This document shows, one piece after another, positions 1 to 11,971 of a stretch of DNA of 64,000 nt. A model generated the notes under the pieces. That model worked only from the letters and a program-made list of their open reading frames with translations, was not told the DNA's origin and searched no databases. Made by a program: the position numbers and the translations under genes. Each line of letters opens with the position of its first letter. Position 1 is the stretch's first letter. Origin of the DNA: Hepsetus odoe (Eukaryota; Chordata; Actinopteri; Characiformes; Hepsetidae); contig CM029384.1 in NCBI GenBank assembly GCA_017165825.1, forward strand, positions 9,838,928 to 9,902,927, written 5' to 3'.

Positions 1-1337
1 TCTTTTACAGTAACAGGCAGGATACTCCCTTTGCTGAAGAATTAACAGATGGGCGTTAATGGAGAAATCAGGAAGAATGCGTTGTGGTACAAAACCGTCA
101 ACAGAAAGGGAAGTTGGAAATAAACAGAAAGGCCTTGAGGGGGGAGTTCCAGAAAAACTGAAAAGTGAAACTTCTTCTAAACTTTAATCATTTTATTGAA
201 CCGTAATCATTTGACAAATGCTCTCTCACTGCCCTCCCTTCTCCTTCCTCCTTTCTTTACAAGGCTTCCCCTCCTTCATTATACTTCAGCCATCTCTCTT
301 CACCACCTTTTACCTTTTATTTATTCTGTCTCTTCCTCTTTCATGCTACATTTCCTTCCTCTCTTTCATCCATCCCTGTTTAAAGCTGAGTGAGCACTAC
401 TAGTGGGGCACAATATATTGCTGGTTGCTATTAAGTCTTCACCCTGCTGAGCATCCTAGCAAATCACAGATGTTCATGTGATGTTTTGAGGAATCTGGGC
501 ATGATGCAGCAAAGATAAATCACAGTAACACAGCCTTCTATCCTGCAATATGAATGCAAATGGTACTTTGTTTATGTAACGCAGTCCTATCAGAAGCCAC
601 TTCAACTGTGAAGTCCTGCTGAAAAACATCAATCAAAAAGACAACCACAGCACGCCTAAAAAAAAACAGACCATGCTAGCTGTCAGAGATATGTGGCAGC
701 TCCAATAGGTGATGACTAGAGATGTTTAGAAACTCACACACTAAAGCATTCTGATAAAGTAGTCACGCGTTGTCCCAAGTGAAGGCAATGAACAGGTGAG
801 ATTATCTGACAGGGTGGTCTGACCTTGCCAGGCAAACCTATGAGAGTTAACACGAAATCGTTGTGTTCTGCCTAACTGCTCCATTCTTCATACCTTCACC
901 TGAACAAACCCAGCCTCAGACCTGCAAAACTAATCAAGTCAATGGACAGTAAAAGCCCAAACAATATGATTTATGCAGACCTGAAGCAATGGTACGAGGA
1001 TTGGAAGCAATGAGCCGCAGCACAGTAATCTGTCTGGATGTGACGCTAATCCTTGGGAAGTGGGACCATGGCTTAATCACCCTCACAAACCGCGTCCATG
1101 TGCTATCCCTGATCTCTGACTGGATTGGCAGTTGATTTAATGCCTGTTTAGACAAGATGCAATCAGTAGCAATGGTGGAAGTTAGCACAGGATGTCAGTG
1201 TGGCAGATGACTGTGGTTTACGAAGCAGTAGTCAAAATGAGAATAAGATGCTTGGCAGAGGATTTGAAAATGTGATGGGCTCAAGACAAAGGTGCACTCA
1301 AAACAAGATGCACTTTCAATTATTTATTTTCATGTAG

Positions 1338-1600
1338 AGCAGCGGTCCCCAACCTTTTCTGCACCACAGACTGCTTTCATGTAAAACAACAGAAACTTTA
1401 TGAGCGCTGAGCTTGTTTCCCTCCAACGAGCCAGTCCCGTCTGCGGAGGCAATTACAAGTGAAGTGTGTCACTTATGTCCAGTCTACTCCGTAATTTGGT
1501 TTCGGCCACTGTCACTGTTCTTGCCCTTTCCAAAGAGGCTCTCCAAAGATGTTTGTTTTTTATGCATTTTTGTGAGCTTCTGGGCTTATTTTTGATGTTC
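1338..1600 (+). mobile_element. Possible hAT-type repeat fragment
   Basis: The block starts with CAGCGGTCCCCAACC, which resembles the terminal inverted repeat of several hAT DNA transposon families. No matching opposite end or 8-bp target duplication was found, so only one end may survive. The right limit is a guess. Confidence 0.25.
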
Positions 1601-2495
1601 TGCATCACATGACCGAGACAAACGTGTTTTCTAAATAAAAAGTCTTTTAGACTCTGCTAAAAAAAAAAAAAAGGAAATCAGTATGGCTACTGATTTAGAG
1701 TACATGTGTATTCTGGGTGCATCTGTGTGCAACGTCATATCTGTGAGAGGTAGGGCATGCTTGTTTTCATTGTGGTCGATGAAAACCAGAACAGCAATGC
1801 TGTAAAAAAAATCTACAATGAAAGAACATCTTTCAGTCTCCAGAGAACCTTTTGAAGGACCATTATTTATAGGACCTCCAAAGAATGTACTATAGGCCAA
1901 GAACCATTTAGGAATGTTTTTCTTTTTAAGAGTGTAGTTGCATCCCTTTTTTTCCAGCGCACAGCTTGCACACTCCAGTTCTTTCTCTGTGAGCTTCAGA
2001 ATAATGTAACCCGCCAAAAAAAATGTAACAACAACACATCCTGTAAAGGTGGGAAAAAGGGGAAACAGCAGATAGTCCTGGGAGAGAAATCTTGTTTGTA
2101 ATAGCATACAGCATGGCAGCACAGCTATCACTATGTGCCTCATACAGTGGAGGAGTACATTCATCTGATTCTGAGCTCTCTAACTCCCTGAGCTGCGGGT
2201 GGGCTCCAACACATAGCTCCAGGAAACTCATTTCAGCGACAGTTATCAGAGCAAATAGAGAAACAGGCCTTGGCGTGCAGGGAGCAAAGTCATATTACCC
2301 ATCCGTTTAAAGAAACAGAACTAAAAAAAAAAAAAATCAGGAGCATGAATTAATAATAGAGGAACAGAACGTGTTTCCTGTGAATGGCTGGGTTAACACC
2401 CCAAGGCGACGACAGCCGCTGCCTCCCTAGCCACATTTTAATGGCTGTGTAAAACAATGGAGGAAAAAAAGCAAAGATGATAAGAGAGGCAAGAG

Positions 2496-2499
<4 letters not shown>

Positions 2500-2537
<38 letters not shown>
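2500..2537. repeat. (AG)n microsatellite
   Basis: About 19 uninterrupted AG units inside the ppp1r9b intron. Confidence 0.95.
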
Positions 2538-2542
<5 letters not shown>

Positions 2543-2764
2543 GAATAGTGGAATAGTGAAGGCATGTATGAAGAAAATCATCAATACAGCTTAAGCACCT
2601 ACACTACTGTTTAAAACAAAAAATTAGTTACTAAATAAATAATATGCTGTAATATCCTTTTAAAAAAAAGTCTTATTCTTCTTATTCTTATATTTTTTTA
2701 ATGTTGGAGAAATGTTTATTTATATTATTGTCTTTTCATTAAACCTTCTATTGAGCAAAAAAAT

Positions 2765-3465
2765 GTGGAAAAGAATGTTGCAGATAATCATTTGTTCATA
2801 GTCCTCATCACGTTTAAAGCTCTTCACGGTTCTGCCCCTCCATACCTCACTGAATTGCTCCATTCATACACTCCCACCTTTTCACTGCGCTCCTCTGGTG
2901 CCGGTTTACTGACAGTCTCTCAGTTCAGGTTAGCCATCTTGGGTGGTAGAGCATTTAGTGTTACTGCCCTAAACTCTGGAGTTCTCGCCCTCGGAATCTA
3001 AGTGAAAGTGACTATTTGTCATTATGAAACACAGCACACAGTGAAGGAAGGAAATTCAGCCTCTGCTTTTCACCCATATACACACGTTAAAGCAGTGGCG
3101 GGGACAGTACCTTGCTCAACAATACCTCAGGGCAACCTACTGGTCTGGGATTTGAACCCATCCCACCAATTACCTAACCACTAGGTCATCCCAGCGCCCC
3201 CCCCCCCCCCCCTTTTTTTTTTAGTTAAAGACCTTTGTGTCTCTTTAAAACTCATTTTAAAAATCTCCTTTCTTCTTCTACATTGACTTTCCTGCTTGGT
3301 TCTTACAATTCTGCTGTTTGTTTTGTCATTGCCTTTGTTTTTTGTTTGTTAACTGTTTTTGATAAAGGTTGTTTAATTTTTTGGTTTTTAAAAAGTGACC
3401 TGGGGTTTGAGAAAGGTGTTATAGTTAAAATAAACATTATTATTATTATTATTATTATTATATAT
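2765..3465 (+). pseudogene. LINE (L2-like) reverse-transcriptase 3' end, split by a SINE
   Basis: From 2765 the plus strand encodes a peptide with FKALHGSAPPYL, LRSSGAGLL and GGRAFSV. This pattern is typical of the last part of the L2/CR1-type LINE polyprotein in fish. The frame breaks at 3000 where a SINE begins. It appears to resume near 3225 with a SLKTHFKN-like segment, followed by an AT-rich tail ending in (ATT)n at about 3437-3464. The 5' part is missing, as usual for truncated LINE copies. The exact family is not certain. Confidence 0.65.
3001..3222 (-). mobile_element. tRNA-derived SINE (family 1) inserted in the LINE
   Basis: Starts with AGTGAAAGTGACT and TGTCATTATGAAACACAGCACA, and contains ACCTTGCTCAA and CAGGGCAACCTACTGG. 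It ends toward a tRNA-like head (TTTGAACCC, CCACTAGG), so the element reads on the minus strand. It is flanked by a C run and a T run at about 3197-3222. It interrupts the coding frame of the LINE around it, so it arrived later. Confidence 0.75.
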
Positions 3466-4379
3466 TCTATTATCACGAAACCAAAGTTTTAATTTCACGA
3501 AAATGAAACTACATGTGGTACAATGATCAAGAACAAACAACATCTCAAAAAGAAAAGGTTAATTACTGTCTGAAATATATACAGTGAATTAAATTATGTG
3601 AAAGGATGAGACATACAGACAAAATTATATCTTTTAACATCATCTTAGATTTTAGCAATAAGAAAACTCACTAAAAACCAGTTTAAGCCTGGTTTTGGTT
3701 AGAATAAAGAATAAAAAAGTCGGGGCACATTACTGAAAATGAGAGTATTAGTTGTTTATCATATGGCTGCTGCAAGATGCCTAACTGTGATTTTTTTGTA
3801 ACCAGAATTCTGACTTCAGCTGAAATGGCATTATTTATTCCCCACCCAGGCTTTTTTTTTTTTTTTTTTATGTTTTAACTTTCAGGCATGAGGCCTGAGG
3901 ACTAATTGCAGCTTACTAGAATGGCAATTCATAAGCTCTGCATTATTCAGTTATTATTACACTCATTCTATTAGAATGTCAATACTGGATTTATGACATA
4001 AATAAATTGCAGCCCTTGTGAGTTTCAAATTGCACCCTTTTAAACTGCAATTTAGACATAAAAATGAACTGTTCACCCCTGTTTGATTCCTCTAACAATT
4101 TCCTGTTTAAAAAGCATTCTTAAAATTACTGAAATTGCACTCGACTGTAATATTTGTACTGGTAACTGGAACCATATTAGGTTTAATTAATTGAGCACAA
4201 TGATTTTATATATACACACACACAATAATATATTTATATATATATATACCCGCTTTTTCTTTCCATGGCCCAGTAAATTACCCTCTCTTTCCTGCTTCTT
4301 GTGTACTCTTTTCTTTACCCCTACAGAAGATGAATGACAGCTATGATGGAAAAAATCCAGCACTAATCTAACCTATATG

Positions 4380-4740
4380 GGGATGACAGTGAAGAGGGAA
4401 GTAAACAGGAGTATGGGGAAGGAATGTTTGAAAGAGAGAAGCTGTGGAGGACGGGAAGCTGAGGGAAAGAGGTGAACATGTCAGAGAGAGGAGATATATT
4501 TAGAGAGAAAGAGAGAAGATTATAGTGAGCATGGTCTGAAAGAGGAGGCGGAACATGCAAGGCGGAAGGGGCTGAAAAAGGGAGAGCACAGAGAGAATGT
4601 GCAAAAGAGGAAAAGAGAGAGGAGGAGAGAACAGAGGCTGCAGTGTGCCGCAGGCCTGCCGGATGACTGCTAAAGAGGAGAGAGGGGGAGGGAATGGAGA
4701 AGGGGAGGCTTTGGAAGAGTCTGGTGGACACTCCAGAGTG
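4380..4740. repeat. Purine-rich tract
   Basis: An almost unbroken run of G and A on the plus strand, with many GAGAGA and GGAGAG pieces. It is followed by an AC microsatellite. No coding sequence is supported; the frames in both strands are low-complexity. Confidence 0.7.
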
Positions 4741-4759
4741 ACCTCAGCGGCCTCCTTCA

Positions 4760-4760
4760 C

Positions 4761-4799
<39 letters not shown>
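4760..4799. repeat. (AC)n microsatellite
   Basis: About 20 AC units. Confidence 0.95.
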
Positions 4800-4801
<2 letters not shown>

Positions 4802-5635
4802 TGGCAGTTAGGGCCCCAACACTTCTGTAGTCAGAAACAGGCCTCGTGGTATAACTTGCACTTCTACCCAAAGACTGAGCCAGCCTGAAGGCATCAAAAG
4901 CATGAACTCAAGCCAACAAAAGGTCAAAGCAGTAGCATCTTACAAACAAGCACTTTGTGAAAAACAGCTTCCAGAGATAACAGCTTTTGTTAAATCTAAT
5001 TAAGGCTCTCCTCTTAAAAGAAGCATCTTATTTGCCCTCTCCTTAGTGCTGGAACACAAAGAGCTCTCTAACAACTGCTGGACCAGGGTGACATTCGTCC
5101 CTTGAAACAACAGCATCAGCAAAGACTTGAACATCTGCCATTTTGGGGCAAGTGTAAGTCAAAAGTATGTCCATTGCAATATCAACAAATCTATTCTCAC
5201 CATTAGGTCAAAACCTCAAATCAACAAATGAACATACCACAAGAAGTGGTTCCATATGAATCAATATAAAATGATGCATGTTTTTGGTTGCTAAGTAGCA
5301 TAGCCATGAACCTATCATTTTGAGGCTCTATGCTCCAGTGATGCCCCAGCCAGTGCATTTTATAGCATTGAACCTCTTAGCCTCGTCATCATCTCCCCAT
5401 TGAGAACTGCTGCAGCGCTCAACCAATCATGACTTCCAGCCACGGATCTACAAACAAACAAAAAAAAATAACCCCTGTGCTCCTAGCTAGCTGTAATAAC
5501 TTGCCTATCTTAGTCATTCTCTCTAAGGCTTTCATTCACATTAGCTAATTAACCAAACAGTCTAATCCACGTTATCGATTCAAAGCAGTTGTAATCGATA
5601 AAACTGCATCTCCACTTTAAGAATAAATCTTTAAA

Positions 5636-5905
5636 AAGGGGCAGCGGTGGCCTAGTGGTTAGGGCGTTAGCCGCATGATCGGAGGATCTGGGGTTCGAAC
5701 CCCTTCCCAATAGGTTGCTCTGAGGTACCCTTGAGCAAGGTACCGTCCCCATCACTGCTCCCCGGGCACTTTCAATAGCTGCCCACTGCTGCACGGGTTT
5801 GAGTGTGCATGGGTTAAATGCGGAGGTCCAATTTCGTTGTGGTTCATGTGTGCTGTGCCGTGACCTCGCAATGACAAGGGTTGTCACTTTCACTTTCACT
5901 TCCCC
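5636..5905 (+). mobile_element. Full-length tRNA-derived SINE (family 1)
   Basis: The head GGGCAGCGGTGGCCTAGTGG is an A-box-like sequence, and GGGGTTCGAACCCC is a near-canonical B box of the RNA polymerase III promoter. The body carries TACCCTTGAGCAAGGTACCG and CACTGCTCCCCGGGC. It ends with CCTCGCAATGACAAGGG and TCACTTTCACTT followed by a C run. This is one of the best-preserved copies of the family in the window. Confidence 0.85.
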
Positions 5906-5936
5906 CCCCCCCCCAAATAATTTCAGCCTGCAGGTT

Positions 5937-6365
5937 AGAGGTTTTGGAAACAAAGTTAGAGAAGTTTGGACATGTCCAGATGAGAAATCATTTACATTTA
6001 CATTTGCGGCATTTAGCAGACGTTCTTATCCAGATCGACTTCCATGTCCTGATTACAGGGACAGTCCCCCTGGAGCAATTCAGGGTTAAGGGTCTTGCTC
6101 AGGGATGCAGTGGTGGTAGGACCAGAGGTGGGATTGGGACCTCTTGAGCCATAGTCCATAGGCAAGCACCCTACCACTAGACCACTGCCACCCACAGAAA
6201 TGAGTATTGTATTGGGAGAAAGATGCTGAGGATGGATCTACCTGGCAAGCGGAAAAGAGGAAGACCAAAGAAGAGGTTTATCCATGTGATGAGAGAGGAC
6301 ACGCAAGTGGTCAGGGTGAATGAGGAAGATGCAGAGGACTATAAGAAATGGAAATGCATGATCCA
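5937..6365 (+). pseudogene. LINE 3' coding relic interrupted by a SINE
   Basis: The first part reads like GxKVRE and FGHVQMR. The second part (from about 6199) encodes MLRMDLPGKRKRGRPKKRF and a tail ending in HCGD. Together they match the C-terminal reading of the two minus-strand LINE copies at 6.5 and 8.0 kb. The copy is cut by the SINE at 5993-6196, flanked on both sides by AGAAAT. Confidence 0.75.
5993..6196 (-). mobile_element. tRNA-derived SINE (family 2) nested in the LINE
   Basis: Begins with the tail TTACATTTGCGGCATTTAGC, then GGGACAGTCCCCCTGGAGCA, and ends with a tRNA-like head (CCTACCACTAGACCACTGCC). The orientation is minus. The short repeat AGAAAT flanks both sides and is a probable target-site duplication. 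Confidence 0.8.
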
Positions 6366-6497
6366 CTGTGGTGACTGCTTTATGGGTACATTGACATCAC
6401 TAAACAAACACTGTACACTGGCAGCCAAGGTCTGCTAGTTACACACCAACACATCTATAAGGACAAGCCCAGGTGATTGTTACACTCTAAAACTAAT

Positions 6498-6746
6498 CTT
6501 TTTCTTTCGGCTGCTCCTGTTTAGGGGTCGCCACAGCGGATCAACTGTCTCCATTTCTTCTGGTCCTCTGCATCTTCCTTCTTCAAACCGACCACCTGCA
6601 TGTCCTCTCTCACCACATCCATAAACTTCCTCTTTAGTCTTCCTCTTTTCCTCTTTCCTGGCAGCTCCATCTTCAACATCCTCCTTCCAATAAAATCCTC
6701 ATCTCTCTTCTGGACATGTCCAAACCAACGCAACATTGCTTCTCTA
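6498..6746 (-). mobile_element. 5'-truncated LINE copy with target-site duplication
   Basis: On the minus strand it encodes LRWFGHVQKRDEDFIGRRML, then PGKRKRGRLKRKFMDVVRED and a short tail ending in RCGDP. This is a typical C-terminal end of a fish LINE reverse transcriptase. The 3' end shares CAGCGG and GGGGTCGCCAC with the copy at 8.0 kb. ACACTCTAAAACTAAT (6482-6497) and ACACTCTGAAACTAAT (6747-6762) flank it, 15 of 16 identical, which marks insertion by target-primed reverse transcription. Confidence 0.85.
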
Positions 6747-7963
6747 ACACTCTGAAACTAATATGAAAGGAATATAATTATGAGAGTGAGGAATGGAAGT
6801 AGTATGTCTATACTGACAGTGCCTTTAAGGTTAAAGGGTTTAAAATAACTATACAACAGAAAACTGTTTAGTCAGTATTGATACTGGACGATTACCAGTC
6901 GAAATGTGGGATTAGACATAGATTTGTTACAGAATCACATGGGGCAAGTTATTTTATTTTCTTCCACCTCAAAATATCATAGAAAAGATATGAGTAGGTA
7001 ATGTTTAAAGCAAAATTGAAATGTTTATAATATATGTCATATATAACAAGTGATAATAAAAACTGGAAGCCCCAGTTCAGCAAATCACAAGCCTGAGAGT
7101 TGCTGTTTGGTCAGCTGTGAAGACCCATTTCACACTTTTTGATGGCAATCTTATGTGAAGCACTTTAAGCAATGACAATGACAAAGGCAATGGTACTGTA
7201 ACCTCTCTATTAGAAAAACAAAAACATTTAAAAGTGATTAAGGCTTGATTGTATCAGAAATATTCTGGCACTCGTTTCATAAATGATGTCCAATTCACTA
7301 GAACAGCTGCCACTGACAATGCGAAAACCTGACATCTGCGTCATTGCTCTTAACTTCATTAAATAACAGCATGTCAAGCTGAGGGCTGTCAGGCGGCGAG
7401 AAAGAGAAAGTCTTAAGTTTGTTTCACTCAGTTGATCTTCTTTTAACAGCCTTGGGTCTGAATAAATGCAATATAACAACTGTTCAAACTTCAAAGGTTG
7501 CAAATATGTCGATACGTTAAAACAACGAAGAGGCTCAGCACCTCATAAAGCAGGTTAAATGTACTGAAGACATTTCACACTGCAGTGAAAAAAAAAAAAA
7601 CTTAAAATTTAGTGCAATTTATTTTAATAGCCCTTTTTACAACAGATATAGTCACAAAGCACCTTTGTCCAAGTCTGAATGTTCCCAGTAAGCAAAGCTG
7701 AAGTCAACAGTAAAAACAGGTTACAGTCCACGTAAAAGGTGAAGAAACACAGAAAGAAAACTCAGCATGTGGTAAACTAAAGGATTAAACATATTCTGTC
7801 CATGTTTAAAATCCTTCTACATGTCAGTGTCTCATTACAGCAGCGCAATGTTTTTTTCTACCTCCATCCCTCTAGCTTTAAAGCTTAGTTCTATGCATGT
7901 TTTCACCAGTTTCAGACTCTTTCCTTATGTGTTCCTTCATTCATCTAATGATCTGGTTCATCT

Positions 7964-8325
7964 CTTCTTCTTTTTCTTTCGGCTGCTGCCGTTTAGGGGT
8001 CGCCACAGCGGATCAACTGTCTCCATTTCTTCCTGTTTTTTGCATCTTCCTGCTTCAAACCGACCACCTGCATGTCCTCTCTCACCACGTCCATAAACCT
8101 CCTCTTTGGTCTTCCTCTTCTTCTCTTTCCTGGCAGCTCCATCCTCAACATCCTCCTTCCAATATAATCCTCATGTCTCCTCTGGACATGTCCAAACCAA
8201 CGCAACCTTGCTTCTCTAACTTTGTCTCCAAGACGTCTAACCTGAGCTGTCCCTCTAATATACTCATTTCTAATCCTGTCCATCCTCATCACACCCAACG
8301 AAAATCTCAGCATCTTTAACTCTGA
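7964..8325 (-). mobile_element. 5'-truncated LINE copy with perfect 14-bp target duplication
   Basis: Same family as the copy at 6.5 kb but longer. The minus-strand frame holds MLRFSLGVMRMDRIRNEYIR, then RLGDKVREARLRWFGHVQRR, and ends in RCGDP with intact reading over about 110 residues. GATCTGGTTCATCT occurs at 7950-7963 and again at 8326-8339. The long intact frame and perfect duplication suggest a fairly young insertion. Confidence 0.9.
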
Positions 8326-11300
8326 GATCTGGTTCATCTAAAGAACCAAAATCAACACACTTACGAGTTCAAATGTTTATGCTGAAATCCAGATTGACAG
8401 CAGACCAACAGGAGAATGATGAGCCAATGATCAATAGCACTAACCAAAGAATAAAATAGAGGTTGAGAGGTATTACATCTTCCATCAAAAAGAAAAATGG
8501 GAAGGTACTGGCTCCTAAATGACTGTTAAAGCAGTAAGTATGTGACAAATAGTTGGGTTTCTTTAACACGCCCTGTGAACATAGATATGCACCACTACGA
8601 ACACCCTTACTATGTGAGGGAGAGAAATAGAGAAAACAAGTTGGCTATTTATAGAGAGACTTTACGAGAAGAGGAAAAAGAGAGAAAGGCCCACTAGTTT
8701 GGTGGTTACGGTGTCTTCCTGCCTACAATTAGTCTATGTTTTCTGTGACCTCCATTTATGTCTCTACAATCCACTGCTCCAGAGAGTACAAAAAAGCCTT
8801 AATATAGACACCAGAGGAACACCACAAAGGTAACTAAGGCAAAAAGATAAACTCCACAAGTTGCAGTAGGTTTATTCAGAGGTATCCATCTATCAGTCAA
8901 GTTTAATCCTCATTGTGACAAAGATGTCATCAGTATAAGGAAAGGCTTTTCTTTGGTTAAGCCACCTGTACTCTGTTCCTCGACTCAATGCAGATACACT
9001 TTCATTCATGCAGCTTCTCGCTGTTTCACTCTCATTAAATACTTTATTGCAGTTTTGTTATTCTTTATCTCCCATAGCATTTAAAATTTAAATATATATA
9101 TTGATATTTGATAAACACACAAGCAGAAGCTGTGATTTTTATTTCTGATTCCAGCCGACATGCCCAGACTAAAGATTTGCATAATGTAGCTCTAACCAGC
9201 ACAAATGGGAATGGTAGTGGGGAAAAAAATAAACATGAGGGAATATACTTTCAAGCAGAGCAGTACCGTCTTCTATTCTCTAGACTAGTTTCAGTGTTGT
9301 TTAACATGCTCTTGTAAAAGGAATTATCCTATTATCCTCATTAATCTTTGACTCATTATAGCTGCAGTAGTGGATTTCTTCTGCGTGACATAAGGAGTAG
9401 AACTATTTTTTGGACTGCGTGACTAAATAAGGGACTGGAAGAGTGGAGATTCTGTTATGATTCAGTTTTGGGATGATCACTTTATCTACCAAGCAAGAGC
9501 ATATGAAGTGCAGCTTAGTTTCTAGTTTAGTGGTCAAAATCCCCTTCATTAATATCTACTAACTGACATATTCATACTCAGCCCACTGATGTTGAAACTG
9601 CTGCTATGTAGTAATTGCTAGAATGTAGACATTTCTATCCAGCCTAAAGAGAAATGTATTGAATTTGTTTATGGAGGCAACCTGAGTCCAGATAAACGAG
9701 GTTGACTAGGCCGATGTAGTAACTAATCAAAAGTAATTGATTACATTACGAAAGAAAAAGCCAATACCGAATCAATCCTAACACTTTGACCTTTCACAAA
9801 ATGTATTTACTTTCAAATACTAAATTCAATATGGATGCAGGTTTTTTGACTCAAATTTAATTGAGCACTACAATTTCTATTTGAGTTGAATAGATCCAAA
9901 CGCAACAAAAGAGGGAATTTGTGGCTGAAGTACTGATGAGTGAACCATAGAATTTTGTCATAAAACATGGCTGGTGGAAATATCTGTTAATGTTAGGTCT
10001 GTATTCATGCAATTTTCTTTTTACAGCATGATAATTCACAATATCAATCAATCAATAGATGTTCTTAATCCTACTGCTGAAGAAAAGGGCAATGATTTCA
10101 TTAAAAACGTTGCACAGAGCGACGTCTATTGTTAGTTAAAGATGTGTATGTGGGTGTGTGTGTGTGTTTGAGTGTCCTTTATTTACTGTTATGAACTGTT
10201 TTAAGGCAGTTAAACCAACTATATGTTCATGGGATAGTTTCACTTTCAAAGGTTAAGTTGGCAGTTGTAGTGAGTTTGCAGCCATTGAAAATTAACGCTT
10301 AGCATTTTGATAATGTAAATGTAGGTTTTCAAAGAAATGTTAAAATCAACTTTGACTAAAATATTGTAAAGTAAAGTCTTGGATGACACCCAGCCCTAGT
10401 TGGGCTTTAAGTGAGGTCAGTTCAAAATGTAAAGATCTGAATATAAATCTCATTAATGTTACTGGACTATCCACAACAATTTTAATAGGAAGATAGTTGT
10501 GCTAATACAATGCTCCCTAGATGGGCCGACCCAGATTGACCAACACTGCAGAGCTTCCAAGCATACTGAATCAATTCTTAGTGCTTAAAATGCCAGTCCA
10601 AAAAGATGGGAAGAAAGTGGAGCCCTGATCGATATTTACAGCTTTTACTTAAAAGCCAAGAAATCTCTTTTAACATCTTTGGTAAAAGTCCAAGTTTACC
10701 ACCCAAAGCTTTGTGTTATGCTTACTGGCTTACAAAAATTGGACATATCTTCATGTTTATGTGTAAATTTGGATTTGAATGTGAATGCCTTCTTTGTGCC
10801 TATGCAGTGCTAGAAAAGGACAGATATCCCCCAAGAGGGAAGGCTGATTTTACAGCAGTGACAATTCGAGGAAAACGATGACTAAAGAGGACCATTTAGG
10901 TTTTTTGTTTGAGTATGTCAGTCATATTCTGTGCTACGTAAGTCAGAGATTGATAAAGAGGCATGTATCAATCAATATTCTAAGGCTTATACAACAAAAG
11001 CTTCCTGCTCAATATTTCCAGACTGTAGCCTCTAGCAAGAACTAGATGTCTCCTGAATGTAAGCAAGCTCTTGACTAACAAGGCTTGCGTAGGTATCTCT
11101 ACCACAATCACTGCTGTAAACTGCTGAGCCATCGCTGACAAAGTGCTGTGGAAGTGAGACGTTGTGTAACCAGCTAAAATTTGGTGAAGTCCAGAAATTG
11201 CATATCTTAATGGAATCCCTCTTTATGTAGTCACAGCTCACTTGAACACTTGAAAGACTGCTTAACTGTTAAAAGACGTAAATAAAAGAATAACATTCAT

Positions 11301-11774
11301 TGTTTAGAAACGAGTCCACAGTAAGTCACCACTGAGAGACATAGCTGAGCTTGGAGCCAGATTGCACAGCACTCACAAAACCACTGAGGTCATACAGGCC
11401 TTCTCATTTGTTCCACTGGAAATGCACAAGCTCTTTTCTTCAAGTTTCGCAATGGTGGGCATTGGAATTTTACTAGCAGGCAATCTCCAATGCATGTTGT
11501 TTTATTTGTATTTGGGAAGTTTCTTTTTCTAAATGTGAAAGCATATTGTTGCATGCAGTACCGCTTTGCTGAAAAAACGAAATTCAAACCGAATTGGGTA
11601 ATTACATTTGAATTGGACATCAAAACAAAGTAAACGGGATCAGAATAAGAGGCTCAGGACCAGAGCTCATCCATTACATTAAACCTCATTGAGTCCTGAA
11701 GTTTTGTTTTTTGTTTCTTATATCTACTTAAACCACCAGTGTATATGTTAAACAGACTGGCATCAACACCAACC

Positions 11775-11971
11775 TGATGTGGTAGGGTGCTTGCCTATGG
11801 ACCAATGGCTCAAGAGGTCCCAGGTTCAAATCCCACCTCTAGCACTACCACCACTGGGTCCCTGAGCAAGACCCTTAACCCTGAGTTGCTCCAGGGAGAC
11901 TGTCCCTGTAATTAGGACAAGGAAGTTGCTGTGGATAAGCGTGTCTGCTAAATGCCATAAATGTAAATGAT
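11775..11971 (+). mobile_element. tRNA-derived SINE (family 2)
   Basis: A head with CAGGTTCAAATCCCACCT (B box) leads into CCACTGGGTCCCTGAGCAAG, ACTGTCCCTGTAATTAGGAC and the tail GTGTCTGCTAAATGCCATAA. Orientation is plus. Confidence 0.85.

Noticed and set aside
1631..2164. 177-residue minus-strand frame
   Set aside because: No domain, no splice or promoter context, ends in a poly-Phe stretch from an A run. Looks like a chance frame in an intron.
5636..5705. Possible tRNA gene
   Set aside because: The A and B box-like sequences belong to the head of a repeated SINE with a long non-tRNA body.
10606..10881. 91-residue plus-strand frame
   Set aside because: In the ppp1r9b intron on the opposite strand, with no recognisable domain or splice structure.
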